Shown here one piece after another: positions 19,411 through 29,362 of a stretch of 64,000 nucleotides of DNA; positions within the stretch are counted from its first letter, which is position 1; every line of letters begins with the position of its first letter. Origin of the DNA: CAVPCZ01 sp963779225. GTDB lineage: Bacteria > Bacteroidota > Ignavibacteria > UBA10030 > UBA6906. The notes beneath the pieces are model-generated. The model was not told where the DNA came from. It searched no databases and was given only the letters and a program-made list of their open reading frames with translations. The stretch covers positions 2,418,001-2,482,000 of the forward strand of contig CAVZWW010000003.1 of the NCBI GenBank assembly GCA_963779225.1, given 5' to 3'. A program made the translations under genes and the position numbers.

Positions 19411-21453
19411 TTAGAACGCGAGAACCGCAATGCCGGCACGAATATCCAGCATCCTGCATCGAGTTGTCGAGGTCTGGTCGTATGGGGAAGGCACAAGGTA
19501 TTGGCCGACAGTAGATCCTTCCAGGGGTTGCCTTCTATCCGCATATGTTGTGCGAATGCTGAGTTCGACTCCTGAAACTGGACGATACGCAAATGTCATA
19601 TTTAGAACGATTTCCTCAGTGTGAAAAGTGCTTACGGATTGTTGGTCGGGTATTGGGGAAGGCCAGAAATGAATATGGGAAAAGGAGCGATCACCACGAG
19701 CAACGGGAGGCGCATAGCCGATCGAAAGAAGAATCGTGGTTTCATCTGAGAAACCGAAAAGAAACATTCCACTAAACCGAAGCATTGGAGTGCGCCAATT
19801 CTCCGCCGACTTTCCGCTCTTGTCCTCACTCGCTTCCTTCCTCCATCCCTCCGACAAAGCTACCCTGCCGGTAATTGCAAAACAACCTTTGCCAAGCGTA
19901 GGAAGCTGGAAAGGGCTTGGTTGAAGGAGCTGTGCCTCGATCTCCCGATCTGAGAATGTGGCCACGCCCACATAAACACCAAACTCGCTCTGTTGAAGAC
20001 TGGATCTTGTGGAGTACGTATCTTGACCGTAAGTCGGGTGTTCAACGGTCAGGACGACATTCCCGTCCTGAAGCAATTGCTGGGCATCGAATTTGGCGCC
20101 CACGCTCAATTCGAGCGCTGGGTCTGGACGATTGACGAAGTCCGTTGTCAGGTGCACGGTCCTGATGCTTCCACTATTGTTTATGTCTCTGTTGTGCCTC
20201 TCGATCTGCCCCAATATGTACCGACTCACAAGAGTCTGATCAATCCACGGCTGAGTGGGAGCGAAATTCAATTGAAGGGAAGCTGTGCTTTTGTCTGAGA
20301 GGCCACATGTGAGCCCTCCCCCGGCGCTGAAGAGCGAGCGCGTGGCATCAGTTATCTCGTATCCCTGGAGCGTAGTTCGCGGGGTACCGGCGATAGTCTG
20401 ATCGTTACGCACATTGTCGATTGGCTGTCTATCGTAATGAAAGACCAGTGAAGTGATGAACCGGCCTCCAGGGACAGGTGCAAGCGCGAAGCCAAACGGG
20501 CAAACATACTTGGTCGTGACATTCTTCTCGGAGATGATTGAAATACCAGCTTCAATGCCGAACTTCTCCTGATGGGAGGATGACACTCCCGTGTACTCAA
20601 ATCCACCAAGGTCGGGATATGAGGGGTAGAAGAATTCGCCAGCGTCATATGGATCTGGAAAGCCATCGCGATCATAGAAGGCAGGAACGATCCGGAGGGT
20701 CTTCTGACCTTCGGAATCGATGGAAGGTTGATCGGAGGCTGCATAGTTGCCTCCGAGACTCAATTCCAGGTTTTGAAGTGGACGGTATGCGATCAGGCAT
20801 TCTAGACTCAATGCCTTTTCTTGAAGATGAATCGCTCTTCTTCCGCCTTCAGGTGTGGTGTAAGGATACGAGCCTAGGTAAGGCCACTGAGCGTATGTGG
20901 ATCCGTACGAATCGTCGCCGACGGACTGTCCCGGAAGAAACAAGACATTGATCGACATCGTGGTCCGATCATCAAGGCCGAATAAAGTTGAAGCTCCAAG
21001 TAGGAATTCCTTCCTCGTTGAACTCGTGGTGACCTGGACGGCACGGTTTGCGCCGGTTGCGGACCATGCCGAATCAGAAGCGGGCCCAAAACGAAATTGA
21101 GGGGTCAGGCCATATGCTATTTGTCCCGAGTGAACGACGGGAAGTCTTGAGCCACTCAGTTGAACAAAATCGGGAATTGACTGCGCCGTCAGGATGTGTG
21201 GTAGAAGGAAGAAGGTGAGAACCCAAGACACCCGCTGTGGTCTTAGTGGTTGTTTCCGAGGCTGCAAAGAAGCAAAGGAGCATGTGTGACCTGGCCTACG
21301 ATTCCGGGGGATTAAACACCGGAATCTCAATGGACGGGCAGAAATCGAAGCTGGACTACCTAGCCTGTGAGGTGAACGAGTAGCAAATACTGTGACGTGG
21401 ATAAGGCTGATGTATGACAGCCCCCAACTCAGAAAGGCATCGAAGGTCTTCAT
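19411..21453 (-). CDS. probable outer-membrane beta-barrel protein with three internal repeats
   Basis: I do not recognise a named family. The body alternates Gly/aromatic beta-strands and ends RAGIAVLAF, an outer-membrane-type C-terminus. Three internal repeats are visible: LFGLDDRTTMSINVLF, LTCGLSDKSTASLQLNF and LFGFSDETTILLSIGY, each followed later by an ALSLECLIAYRP/EIVLNMTFAYRP-like strand pair. The only strong signal segment is VSWVLTFFLLPHILTAQ about 75 residues in, so ATG 21453 is probably too early and a GTG nearer 21230 may be the real start. It lies 170 bases upstream of the metzincin gene. Confidence 0.55.
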   Translation of the reverse strand: MKTFDAFLSWGLSYISLIHVTVFATRSPHRLGSPASISARPLRFRCLIPRNRRPGHTCSFASLQPRKQPLRPQRVSWVLTFFLLPHILTAQSIPDFVQLSGSRLPVVHSGQIAYGLTPQFRFGPASDSAWSATGANRAVQVTTSSTRKEFLLGASTLFGLDDRTTMSINVLFLPGQSVGDDSYGSTYAQWPYLGSYPYTTPEGGRRAIHLQEKALSLECLIAYRPLQNLELSLGGNYAASDQPSIDSEGQKTLRIVPAFYDRDGFPDPYDAGEFFYPSYPDLGGFEYTGVSSSHQEKFGIEAGISIISEKNVTTKYVCPFGFALAPVPGGRFITSLVFHYDRQPIDNVRNDQTIAGTPRTTLQGYEITDATRSLFSAGGGLTCGLSDKSTASLQLNFAPTQPWIDQTLVSRYILGQIERHNRDINNSGSIRTVHLTTDFVNRPDPALELSVGAKFDAQQLLQDGNVVLTVEHPTYGQDTYSTRSSLQQSEFGVYVGVATFSDREIEAQLLQPSPFQLPTLGKGCFAITGRVALSEGWRKEASEDKSGKSAENWRTPMLRFSGMFLFGFSDETTILLSIGYAPPVARGDRSFSHIHFWPSPIPDQQSVSTFHTEEIVLNMTFAYRPVSGVELSIRTTYADRRQPLEGSTVGQYLVPSPYDQTSTTRCRMLDIRAGIAVLAF

Positions 21454-21463
21454 GAATTTGACT

Positions 21464-22750
21464 CATAGGAGAATGGATGTTTCGTCACCCTGCCGTGTTT
21501 TCGGATCGCACGGGTCACAACGCGGTGATCCCCACTGAAGGGGTCGAACACCAAAGTGGAGTAGAGGCCAATTAGCGAAACGAGACTGTGGAGAAGGATC
21601 CTCGTCAGTGCACCTCCTTGTCTGCGTCTGAAGAATCGACCTGTTGTAAGAAAACGAGATGGGGGAAGAACAGAGATGGGGGGATAGGAACGAATACCGC
21701 CGAAATCCGAGACTGCACCATGATAGCCTGGCAGTGCGACAAAAGCAAGACATAAAAGTCTCTTCTGAACTTGAGTCAGGTGACCTGCGTCGGCGTCCAT
21801 CGGCGGAATACTCGTCGCTTCCGCCGATGAGCGAAGAATGAGAATTGCAGCCAGCGCCGCTGCATATATTGTTGCCTTCCTTCCAATTCTCCTTATCGAT
21901 ATATACCACCAAAGGCCCTGAATTGGAGCCGGGCTTTGGAAAAAATGTGAGAATGGCTTCTTCTCCCCGGTCCTTTCCTCAGATCCCTCTGACTCCGGTG
22001 GTGCTGCGCCAATCAGAGGTTCATCCCGTGAGCCTTTTTCGGCGGAATTCTGAACAATGTTCAGACAGACGGAATTAATAACCAATTCGGAAAATATCGG
22101 GCGGAGATCGGCCGGCGCATCGCACCTCGGGCAGAATATGACTCACGCCTTCGGTTTCTTCGTGGGCGACGCCTCGCCGACGGTCATTGCTTTCGTGGTG
22201 AACCGAAAGAGTTTGTTTTGCTGAATTGACTGTACCGTACTTGTACCTTGGTCGGAGAAGAAAGAGAAAATAGAGAAAATCCGGTTTTGTGAAGTATCGT
22301 ATTTCGTCAAATATCGCCGTTATTGCTCTGGCCCCTGTGGTTCGAGTCCTGCTCGCGGAGCACTAATATGTTGATAGTAAAGGACTTACAGTCGCCCAAA
22401 AGGCGACTGTACCTTATTTGTACCTTCAGGTCACCGCAACAAGGCCTTTCTCCCACTGCAGTCGTTCGAATATCCCTCAAAACAGATGGTATTCGGCGTT
22501 CTCCATCGAGCATCGGAGTCTCTTGATAGCGAGCTTTGCCCCGGTCCTGCTCGCGCCAAAGGTTGCGAAGTTTAGCAAGCACACAAAGCGATGGTGATTC
22601 GACTTCATTGAACTTCAGCCCAGTCCGTTCCGGCCAAGACGATTCGTTGTGCCGGGCCTGATTAGTATGCCGTGGTGCCACGCTCCATTGAAACACACGC
22701 GCCCGACAGATTGCTCTGGCGGGCGCGGTGGTCAAGCAAAGTCGGTGTCC
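21464..22750. repeat. long intergenic repeat, copy C
   Basis: The longest copy. It has the blocks of A and B plus an extra segment between two direct repeats GTCCTGCTCGCG (22346-22357 and 22544-22555), a 198-base offset. The first of these is part of a tRNA-Asn 3'-end sequence (GGTTCGAGTCCTGCTCGC). The inserted segment includes TTACAGTCGCC/GGCGACTGTACC, an imperfect hairpin. No convincing gene. Confidence 0.8.
22699..22726 (-). terminator. hairpin downstream of the M6/sialidase-like gene
   Basis: GCGCCCGACAGA (22699-22710) pairs with TCTGGCGGGCGC (22715-22726), with one mismatch. It follows the gene stop on the minus strand by about 30 bases, like its two relatives at 10021 and 16803. Confidence 0.5.
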
Positions 22751-22752
22751 CT

Positions 22753-24908
22753 CTACTTCATCAACAACAGCTTGTTCACCTTTGCAAATTGAACTTTTCC
22801 TAACTCGTCTGTCACGATGAAGCGCGCATAATAGATGCCACTCGCCAAAGAAGACGCATCCCACTTGACGGAGTAGTAGCCTGCCGGCTGAACACCCGAT
22901 GCCAATTCAACGACCTGCCGTCCAAGTACATCGAACACTGCAAGCTTAACTGTGACTTCGGTTGGCAATTGGTACCCAATTGTAGTCGACGGGTTAAATG
23001 GGTTGGGGTAGGTTTGCGATAGTTCAAAGGAGGTCGGTTCCGCGACAAGTGATGCATTGCATTGAAGATCTGCGTTCACTTTGAACATGAGCGTATTCAA
23101 TGGCTTTCTGTAGATGTGGCCGAGGCTGAATGTCGGACGAAGATCATCTCGCAATCCGATGAACTCCGGCCTGACTCTGAGAACCGCTCCTTTTGCAGCA
23201 GCCATGATTGGTGCAACGGGAACGTGCAGGTTGGACAATACCCTGGAACTATCCGAGATGGCTGAACCGGCAGTACTGCCAAAGCTGGCCAAGACAGCAC
23301 CGGTGCGAGAGTTCACAATGCTCAGCCTCACCATACCCCCGCCGTTCGAGAAGAGCTTCTCAGCACTGATCCCGTAGGCAGCCATCGGGATAATGAGAGT
23401 ATCCGCGTCGCTCGGGAGGACGAAATCCTCAGTGGAACCGGCATCCAGAAGCTCCGTTGCGCCAAAAACCACGCTGTCGTTCAAAGTGTTCGCAAGCGCA
23501 AGTGGTTCAACGTCTTTTGTCTTCCGTAGGATTTCGCCTGGAGCGAGTTCGAGGCCAATGCTCGATTGAGTGACAGGGTCAAGGACGTTGAGTGCTCGTG
23601 AGTACGCTAGCTCATTTCCTGTTTTGTTCAATGACTCGGAACTCAGGTTGATCTGGTAAGGCGAAGCAGCCCCATTTGTCCAGATATATTTGGCAGTAGC
23701 TGAGCCAACGGATATTTGAGGGTTGAACCCAACTCCAATCCACGTTCCATAGTAACCAGACCAATAGGTGCCATCATAGTAACGTTTCCAAATCCCGTAG
23801 CCTGAAGCACTCTGATAGACCATCCAGGCCCTGTCTTGACTAACACCAGAGATCGATGGTTTTGATTCGCTTTGGTATTGGAGAACTGAATAGATGCTCG
23901 GGAAACCGCGGAACCCGCCCTCCCGATGAACGAGCACACGGTTTCCGGGATATGTGTCATCGGCATCCCAGGCAACGTGGACTGTTTTGTAGGACTCATC
24001 GGAACTCACCGCAAGTGATGGGTTCGCATGATGGATGTAGTTCGGTGGCAGTATGGAGCAAAGGTCTGTCGGCGAGCCCCATGACCCTGTCTGATAGTCG
24101 TAGTAGTTGTACTGAATGCGAGGCGTCCCATCTGGAATATCTGTTGCGTACGCGAGATTAGCCTGCTTGGTAGTCCAGTAGGTGGTATTGATGGCGCTTG
24201 AAGGCATGTTGGAGTTTCCAGTGGTGCCTGGAACGTTCGGGATGGAAGCCCACGAAGCACCTGAATTAGTTGACTTCCAGCAAACCATTGCACTCTGTCC
24301 TCGATATGCTGCGAAGACAGACCCATCACCATATCCTGAAATCGATGGAATGGGCCCTGGAGACCTGTACGCAATCCCGGATTCAAGAGTTGTTGGCCCA
24401 AGCCATGAGGATCCGGCGTCCGTGCTCCTGCGTAACCATACGCTATGGTATCTTACAAATGCTGGATAGTCTCTATAATCTCGCTGCCAGGCAACAAGAA
24501 TTGAGGAGCCGCCGACGGTTATGCAAGGGAAGCTGTTCCCCCCGTTGCCAGATGTCAATTGAGAGGTAAGGATCCAAGATCCACCCCCATCTGTCGACTT
24601 ACGGTAGAATATCTCTCCACCGCTTTCGAAGGCCTCGTGGAGTGTCCCCGACGACTGTCGATACAGCTTCCGCTGGTTGTTTCCAGAAATCGCGGAAGCG
24701 ACTGTCGTTTGGTTGTTTAGGGCTGGATTAGGAGGGTTCGAAGAGTAAAGCTCCAGAGTGAAATAACCTCCGGCGGAATTCTCACTCAACACACGCATTC
24801 CCACGTTTGTCCCACCTTTTGTGTTTGGGACACACAGCGAATAATGCTGAGGAGTTTCATCATGAGTGTACTCATAAGGATTGCGTGGGTCTGACCATGG
24901 AGATATAT
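22753..24908 (-). pseudogene. M6 protease/sialidase-like T9SS protein, C-terminal part (split by IS3)
   Basis: The C-terminal part of a large exported protein. It has sialidase/BNR-type repeats (FYRKSTDGGGSW, LRRSTDAGSSW, CWKSTNSGASW), a beta-rich middle region and a T9SS sorting domain (QTYPNPFNPSTTIGYQL). The first residues (PWSDPRNPYEYTHD onward) continue naturally from the M6 catalytic part found on the other side of the IS3 element. By itself this piece lacks a signal peptide. Asp-box repeats need not mean sialidase activity; they often only form a propeller. Confidence 0.8.
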
Positions 24909-24957
24909 TGCTCCCCTCTGAGGTGAGACAGTCAGTGTGTTGAGTCTTTCTCTCCTC

Positions 24958-24995
24958 CCAAGGCACTCCGTGGGGGGGGGGGAGGAGTGCCTTGG
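24958..24995. repeat. 12-bp perfect inverted repeat around an 11-G tract
   Basis: CCAAGGCACTCC (24958-24969) is the exact complement of GGAGTGCCTTGG (24984-24995), and the loop holds G11 at 24972-24982. It lies inside the IS3 end, about 80 bases before OrfA. It could block read-through transcription or translation into the transposase; the G-run is also prone to slippage. Confidence 0.8.
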
Positions 24996-25074
24996 CGCCG
25001 AGCCTTCCTTTTCGAGCCGTTGCATCTTAAACGTCTGGTTCTCATACTTCCATTAACAAAAGGAGAACCAACGT

Positions 25075-25371
25075 ATGCCGCACGCCGAGTCAGGAAAATC
25101 GATCGAGGAGAAACTCGCCATCGTCCTCGAAGGCCTGAAGGAATCGACCAATATTGCCGAGCTCTGCCGACGTCACGGTATCAGCCAGGCCACCTACTAC
25201 AACTGGCGCGACAAGTTCTTCGAAGGCGGTAAGACCGCTCTGGCCGGCAATGGCCCGGGGGGCCGCGGCTCCAGTGAAGCCGACAAGGCGAAGATCGCCG
25301 AGCTGGAACGGGTCATCGGCCAACAGGCGGTCGAGATCCAGGTGTTCAAAAAAAAACTGAAACTGTTCTGA
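25075..25371 (+). CDS. IS3-family transposase OrfA
   Basis: A 98-residue HTH protein: IEEKLAIVLEGLKE, then ELCRRHGISQATYYNWRDKF, then a coiled helix (AKIAELERVIGQQAVEIQVF). AAAGGAG precedes the ATG by 10 bases. A run of nine A (25348-25356) near the end is a classic slippery site: a -1 shift there enters the OrfB frame (KTETVLSDDELVHALE) and gives the fusion transposase. Confidence 0.9.
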   Translation: MPHAESGKSIEEKLAIVLEGLKESTNIAELCRRHGISQATYYNWRDKFFEGGKTALAGNGPGGRGSSEADKAKIAELERVIGQQAVEIQVFKKKLKLF

Positions 25372-25415
25372 GTGATGACGAGCTCGTCCATGCGCTTGAA
25401 GCCGACGGCGTCCCG

Positions 25416-26249
25416 GTGGCTGAGAGTTGCCGGATCTTACGGCTCTCCCGGGCGAGTTACTACCGGCACCGACGGGCTCTCACGATTGTAAAGCCGGAAG
25501 CTCCCGAGCAGGATGCTTCCGAGGTTGCCCTCCTGGAGAAGATCCGGGAACTTGCCGGGAAGCACCCCTTCTGGGGATACCGGCGGATCACCGCGTTTCT
25601 CCAGCACAAATGCTCATTGTGCGTGAACCGCAAGCGTGTGCGGCGTCTGATGCGGCTCGACGGGCTCTCGGTCCCGGTCAAGCGCTACAAAGCGAAGCGC
25701 ACCGAGACCCGCTCCAAGCCTCACCCCACTCGGCCCAACGAGTGGTGGGGTACGGACATGACCAAGTTCTACGTCCAAGGTCTCGGCTGGCTGTACCTGG
25801 TGGTCGTCATTGACTGGTACACCAAGCGGGCTCTGGGCTACGCACTCGGGCTGCGGCCGAAGACGGACCTCTGGCTCGAGGCACTGCATCAGGCCGTCGA
25901 AGTTGCCTGTCCTGCCGGCAGTCGCTCGGAGAACGTTCACCTGATGAGCGACAACGGTTCGCAACCGACAAGCAGACGATACGAAACGATTCTCGAGACC
26001 CTGAGCATCGAGCATGTCACCACCAGCTACAATAACCCGAAAGGGAACGCAGACACCGAGCGCTTCATGCGGACGTTCAAGGAGGAAGTCGTTTGGCCAA
26101 ACGAGTTCGAATCACTTGAAGAGGCCATCAGGGCTGTGGACATCTTCTTCCCTTTCTACAACCAGGACTATCCGCACTCGACATTGATGGGCATGAGCCC
26201 CATAGATTTTGAAGCTTCGCTGAACCAGACACAGACAGCAGCGGCTTGA
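25416..26249 (+). CDS. IS3-family transposase OrfB
   Basis: The catalytic half, with an HTH_21 region (HPFWGYRRITAFL) and the DDE triad in WWGTDMTKFYV, HLMSDNGSQPTS and NADTERFMRTFKEE. The stated start is only the first in-frame codon of the usual type; the frame is open back to the A9 slippery run at 25348, so expression as OrfAB is likely. No damage is seen. Confidence 0.9.
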   Translation: MAESCRILRLSRASYYRHRRALTIVKPEAPEQDASEVALLEKIRELAGKHPFWGYRRITAFLQHKCSLCVNRKRVRRLMRLDGLSVPVKRYKAKRTETRSKPHPTRPNEWWGTDMTKFYVQGLGWLYLVVVIDWYTKRALGYALGLRPKTDLWLEALHQAVEVACPAGSRSENVHLMSDNGSQPTSRRYETILETLSIEHVTTSYNNPKGNADTERFMRTFKEEVVWPNEFESLEEAIRAVDIFFPFYNQDYPHSTLMGMSPIDFEASLNQTQTAAA

Positions 26250-26300
26250 AAAAAGACTCAACCAATTCTCAAGAAAATCTGTCTTGACTTTTGGGGAGCA

Positions 26301-27488
26301 TTACAGAGACAGCGTGGTGACATTTGCGGTGCCGGGGAACAGGTCTCCGGCGTCAGTTTCAGTGGGCGTATTGTCGGGATATGCATATCCATATCGACCG
26401 CTAGCATACACCAAGCCGTTGGTGTCGTACCAACCGGGATCTCCTCCGATGATCCTCCAAACAATTATCCCCTGACTGTAGAACTGCCACGTAGGATTTT
26501 GCGTCCAGCAAATTGGCATCCAGTAGTTGTAATCTCGAACTGACGTTGATCCTATGACCATGTACTGGTCGAAACGTCGATTTTCAATAAGGAAATAGTC
26601 GCCGCTTGTGTTGCTGTTGATTCTGAAAACCTCTGGTGTGGTGAGAGAGTAATGAGCATCCCACTGTTCTTGTCCCGAGATAACGATTGGAGAAATCCAC
26701 CCCTTCTGCGCACGATGCTGTGGGTTCAGCGGGGCAGGTGCACTTCCGTTTGATCCAGTTGACACAGGCCCGTTTCTTCGACCATCTTGCATCAGATCAG
26801 AACGGGAGCCTGAAGAATGGCCAATTCCAAGAGTGTGTGCGAATTCATGGCAATGAACACCAATCCGGCCAAATGGATCATTGCCATTTTCCTGATTGGC
26901 AGGACCATTTCTTTCGCTCATTATGTACATTGTGCCGACGGCCTGAGGATTCAAAGCATCGCCATAATGAATGTTCCCTGCATATATGATTACGAGCTTC
27001 ACGAATTCTCCTAACCCGTCGACGTCTAGGCCGTGTGCTCTTGCGGAATCTCCTGCATCAGAGAAGATGCTATACGCGCCACTCGCATATTCGGCTTTTG
27101 TGTGGCCAAGAAGAATCCAGTTTGGAATATTCCCTGCCCCAACGCTATTTACCACAAATCCTGACACGTCAAGGTTGCCTCCGGACATGATTCCAAAGTA
27201 GTCTGCCAGGCTTCCATAGATTGCTTCGCCATTCGGATTGTACATGTTTGGTGAAACATACACGCCAGAAGAAACCAGAAGATTCTCAAAATCTGTTTTG
27301 GTGTATGCTGAAGGGGACGTACGGTGTAGAACATCCGAGAATTCAACCAACAGGATTTTGAGCGTGACTGTTGAACCAACATATTGGATGCTTGTCGACG
27401 CGTTCTGAACAGGACACATGGCATCTTGAGCCATGGAGCTCAATGTCCCGAACAGAAGAACCACAAGAGCTACCGTTGCTTTTGTCAT
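26301..27488 (-). pseudogene. M6 (immune inhibitor A-like) protease, N-terminal part (split by IS3)
   Basis: The start at 27488 has GGAGGGGG upstream and opens a signal peptide (VALVVLLFGTLSSMAQ). The catalytic domain is of the M6 type, with HEFAHTLGIGH at residues 214-224 and the family GDLFPGTANVT motif near the break. The frame ends in IS3 sequence soon after. Together with 22753-24908 it formed a protein of about 1100 residues: M6 protease, sialidase-like repeats and T9SS domain. As it stands the protein lacks its sorting domain. Confidence 0.85.
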
Positions 27489-27529
27489 AGCAACCCCCTC
27501 CGTTCTGTGTGTGTTGTTGATGGATACCA

Positions 27530-28447
27530 TTAACGCAGTAGAACCGCCATTCCTGTTTGACGGCTCTGAGCAATCTGCATGCGATAAAAGTAGACACCAC
27601 TCGGAAGATCCGAATGTCGATCTCCTTTGCCATCCCACCGAATCTGATGGGAGCCACGATCGAGCGTTCCTTCAAACAAAGTTCTCACTTTCTCACCGAG
27701 CGAGTTCCAAACAGTCAATTCAACTTTCGATATCGCAGAGAGATGAAAGGATATTGTGGTCGACGAATTAAAAGGATTGGGATAGTTCTGGTGAAGCACA
27801 AAATCATGCGGACGCTCACTTCCTTGTGCCAGCACATTGGTGATAGTTCCATATTGTACACCGTCAATTCGGGCTCCCTCGAGACGAAGTCGAAAACCGG
27901 GTTCGGTTTCAGAGAAATAAATTCCAAGGCTATCTGCGATATGATCAATCCAGTACATAGTCCCGTGCATTGATCTATCATAGAAAGCCATGTACTTTCG
28001 CATTTTCCCCCAGAAGGTTGTTGTCCCACCTCCAAGAACAGTGACAATTGACGTGTCCAATCCAAATGCTCCACGGCGAGGGAAAATGGAGACTGTATCG
28101 CCTGCATTCTTGGAGAAATCATATTTCACGGCTTCGATCTGAAGAAGCGGAAAGTACTCAAAAACCTTGTTTCCTTCCTGTCTCCTATAATTGATGCCGT
28201 ACGTATCCGGATTTCCGTAGTTGTTGCGCAGAAATTGTCGATAGGTCTTTCCATTCATGAGTGTCGTGTCCCTCCCACTCTTCACTTCATAGATACTTGG
28301 GTCGAAGGGAGGTGGCGGTTCTTTGTATTGCCATAGATTTCCAGGCCCGAGAGGGAAAGTCATCAGAGCCGCCGAGTCAATCTGAGCGCAAACCCGCTGA
28401 CTCACAATGAGGGTTAGGCCTACGAGTAGCACTATTGATTGGCACAT
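27530..28447 (-). CDS. small secreted protein with T9SS sorting domain
   Basis: A 305-residue protein with a signal peptide (IVLLVGLTLIVSQRVCAQ), an N-terminal domain I do not recognise (residues 25-210, with MTFPLGPGNLWQYKE and YRQFLRNNYGNPDTY), and a C-terminal T9SS sorting domain (HQNYPNPFNSSTTISFHL, then WNSLGEKVRTLFEG). It ends 41 bases before the M6 protease start and is probably in the same transcript. The PLGPGNLWQY motif is common at the start of secreted proteins in this phylum; function unknown. Confidence 0.8.
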   Translation of the reverse strand: MCQSIVLLVGLTLIVSQRVCAQIDSAALMTFPLGPGNLWQYKEPPPPFDPSIYEVKSGRDTTLMNGKTYRQFLRNNYGNPDTYGINYRRQEGNKVFEYFPLLQIEAVKYDFSKNAGDTVSIFPRRGAFGLDTSIVTVLGGGTTTFWGKMRKYMAFYDRSMHGTMYWIDHIADSLGIYFSETEPGFRLRLEGARIDGVQYGTITNVLAQGSERPHDFVLHQNYPNPFNSSTTISFHLSAISKVELTVWNSLGEKVRTLFEGTLDRGSHQIRWDGKGDRHSDLPSGVYFYRMQIAQSRQTGMAVLLR

Positions 28448-28696
28448 GTAAGATCTTTTCCCTTCCTATTTGCGGCCCTACGTATCTTACGAGAATAGAC
28501 GAGCGGAGGTGCAATTGGGCTTCCACCGTGTGCAGGCTCGGAGTCTACACAATTCAGTGGACGTTCTGAGTGTTCACTGTGTTCAAGCAGATTCGAGTAC
28601 AGACGATGCAAGGACATTGCCCTGGAAACTGCCGGGGGTGCTTGGTGGCGCAAGACAGTGAAGTCCTCGGTTGGCATTGGGACAGCGGTCAGCCTT

Positions 28697-29359
28697 TGAA
28701 AGAGAATGGTACTCTGCAAAATGTACCCTGGGTCATCGACAATGTCAATTCCGGGGAGCCTGAACTTGTGTCAGATGGCCTGCGTCGGCGTCCATCGGCG
28801 GAATACTTGTCGCTTCCGCCGATGAGCGAAGAATGAGAATTGCAGCCAGCGCCACTGCATACATTGTTGCCTTCCTTTCAATTCTCCTTATCGATATATA
28901 CCACCAAAGGCCCGGAATTGGAGCCGGGGATGAAAACATATGTAAGAACGGGGTCTTCTCCCCGGTCCTTTCCTTTGAATGCTTCTGATTCTGGTGGTGC
29001 TGCGCCAATGAGAGGCTCATCCCTTGGGCATTCTTCAGCAGAATTCTGGACATTGTTCAGACAGACGGAATCTACAACCAAATCGGAAAACATCGTGCGG
29101 AGATCGGCCTGCAAATCGCACCTCACGCAAAATAGAGCTCACGCCGCCGGCTTTTTCGTGTCGGATGCTTCGCCGATTAAGATTGGGTTTGTGGTGGACC
29201 TTGAGAGTTTGTTTTGTTGAATTGACTGTACCGTACTTGTACCTTGACCGGGGAAGAAAGCGAAAATAGAGAAAATCCGGTTCTATGAAGTGCAGCATTT
29301 CGTCAAATATCGCCCTTATTGCTCCGGCTCCTGTGGTTCGAGTCCTGCTCGCGGAGCCA
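28697..29359. repeat. long intergenic repeat, copy D, ending in a tRNA-Asn 3' end
   Basis: The left part matches copy A (TTGAAAGAGAAT, GTACCCTGGGTCATCG), the centre matches all copies, and the right end carries 25 bases identical to the 3' end of bacterial tRNA-Asn including the CCA (29335-29359, beginning GGTTCGAGTCCTGC). The T-stem partner to the left does not pair, as expected for an attachment-site junction where only the 3' tRNA part is kept. Confidence 0.75.
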
Positions 29360-29362
29360 AGC

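Larger units (their letters stand above)
24909..26300 (+). mobile_element. IS3-family insertion sequence (copy 2)
   Basis: Ends read inward are TGCTCCCCTCTGAGGTG (from 24909) and TGCTCCCCAAAAGTCAA (from 26300), both followed by GACAG. It is 1392 bp with OrfA and OrfB on the plus strand. It splits an exported protease gene lying on the other strand. I could not find an exact target duplication, and the two gene halves do not rejoin as perfectly as at the IS256 site. Confidence 0.82.

Noticed and set aside
22307..22864. 185-codon minus-strand frame in repeat copy C
   Set aside because: It crosses the att core (reading REQDSN) and the 3' end of the sialidase-like gene; it is a product of the repeat, not a gene.
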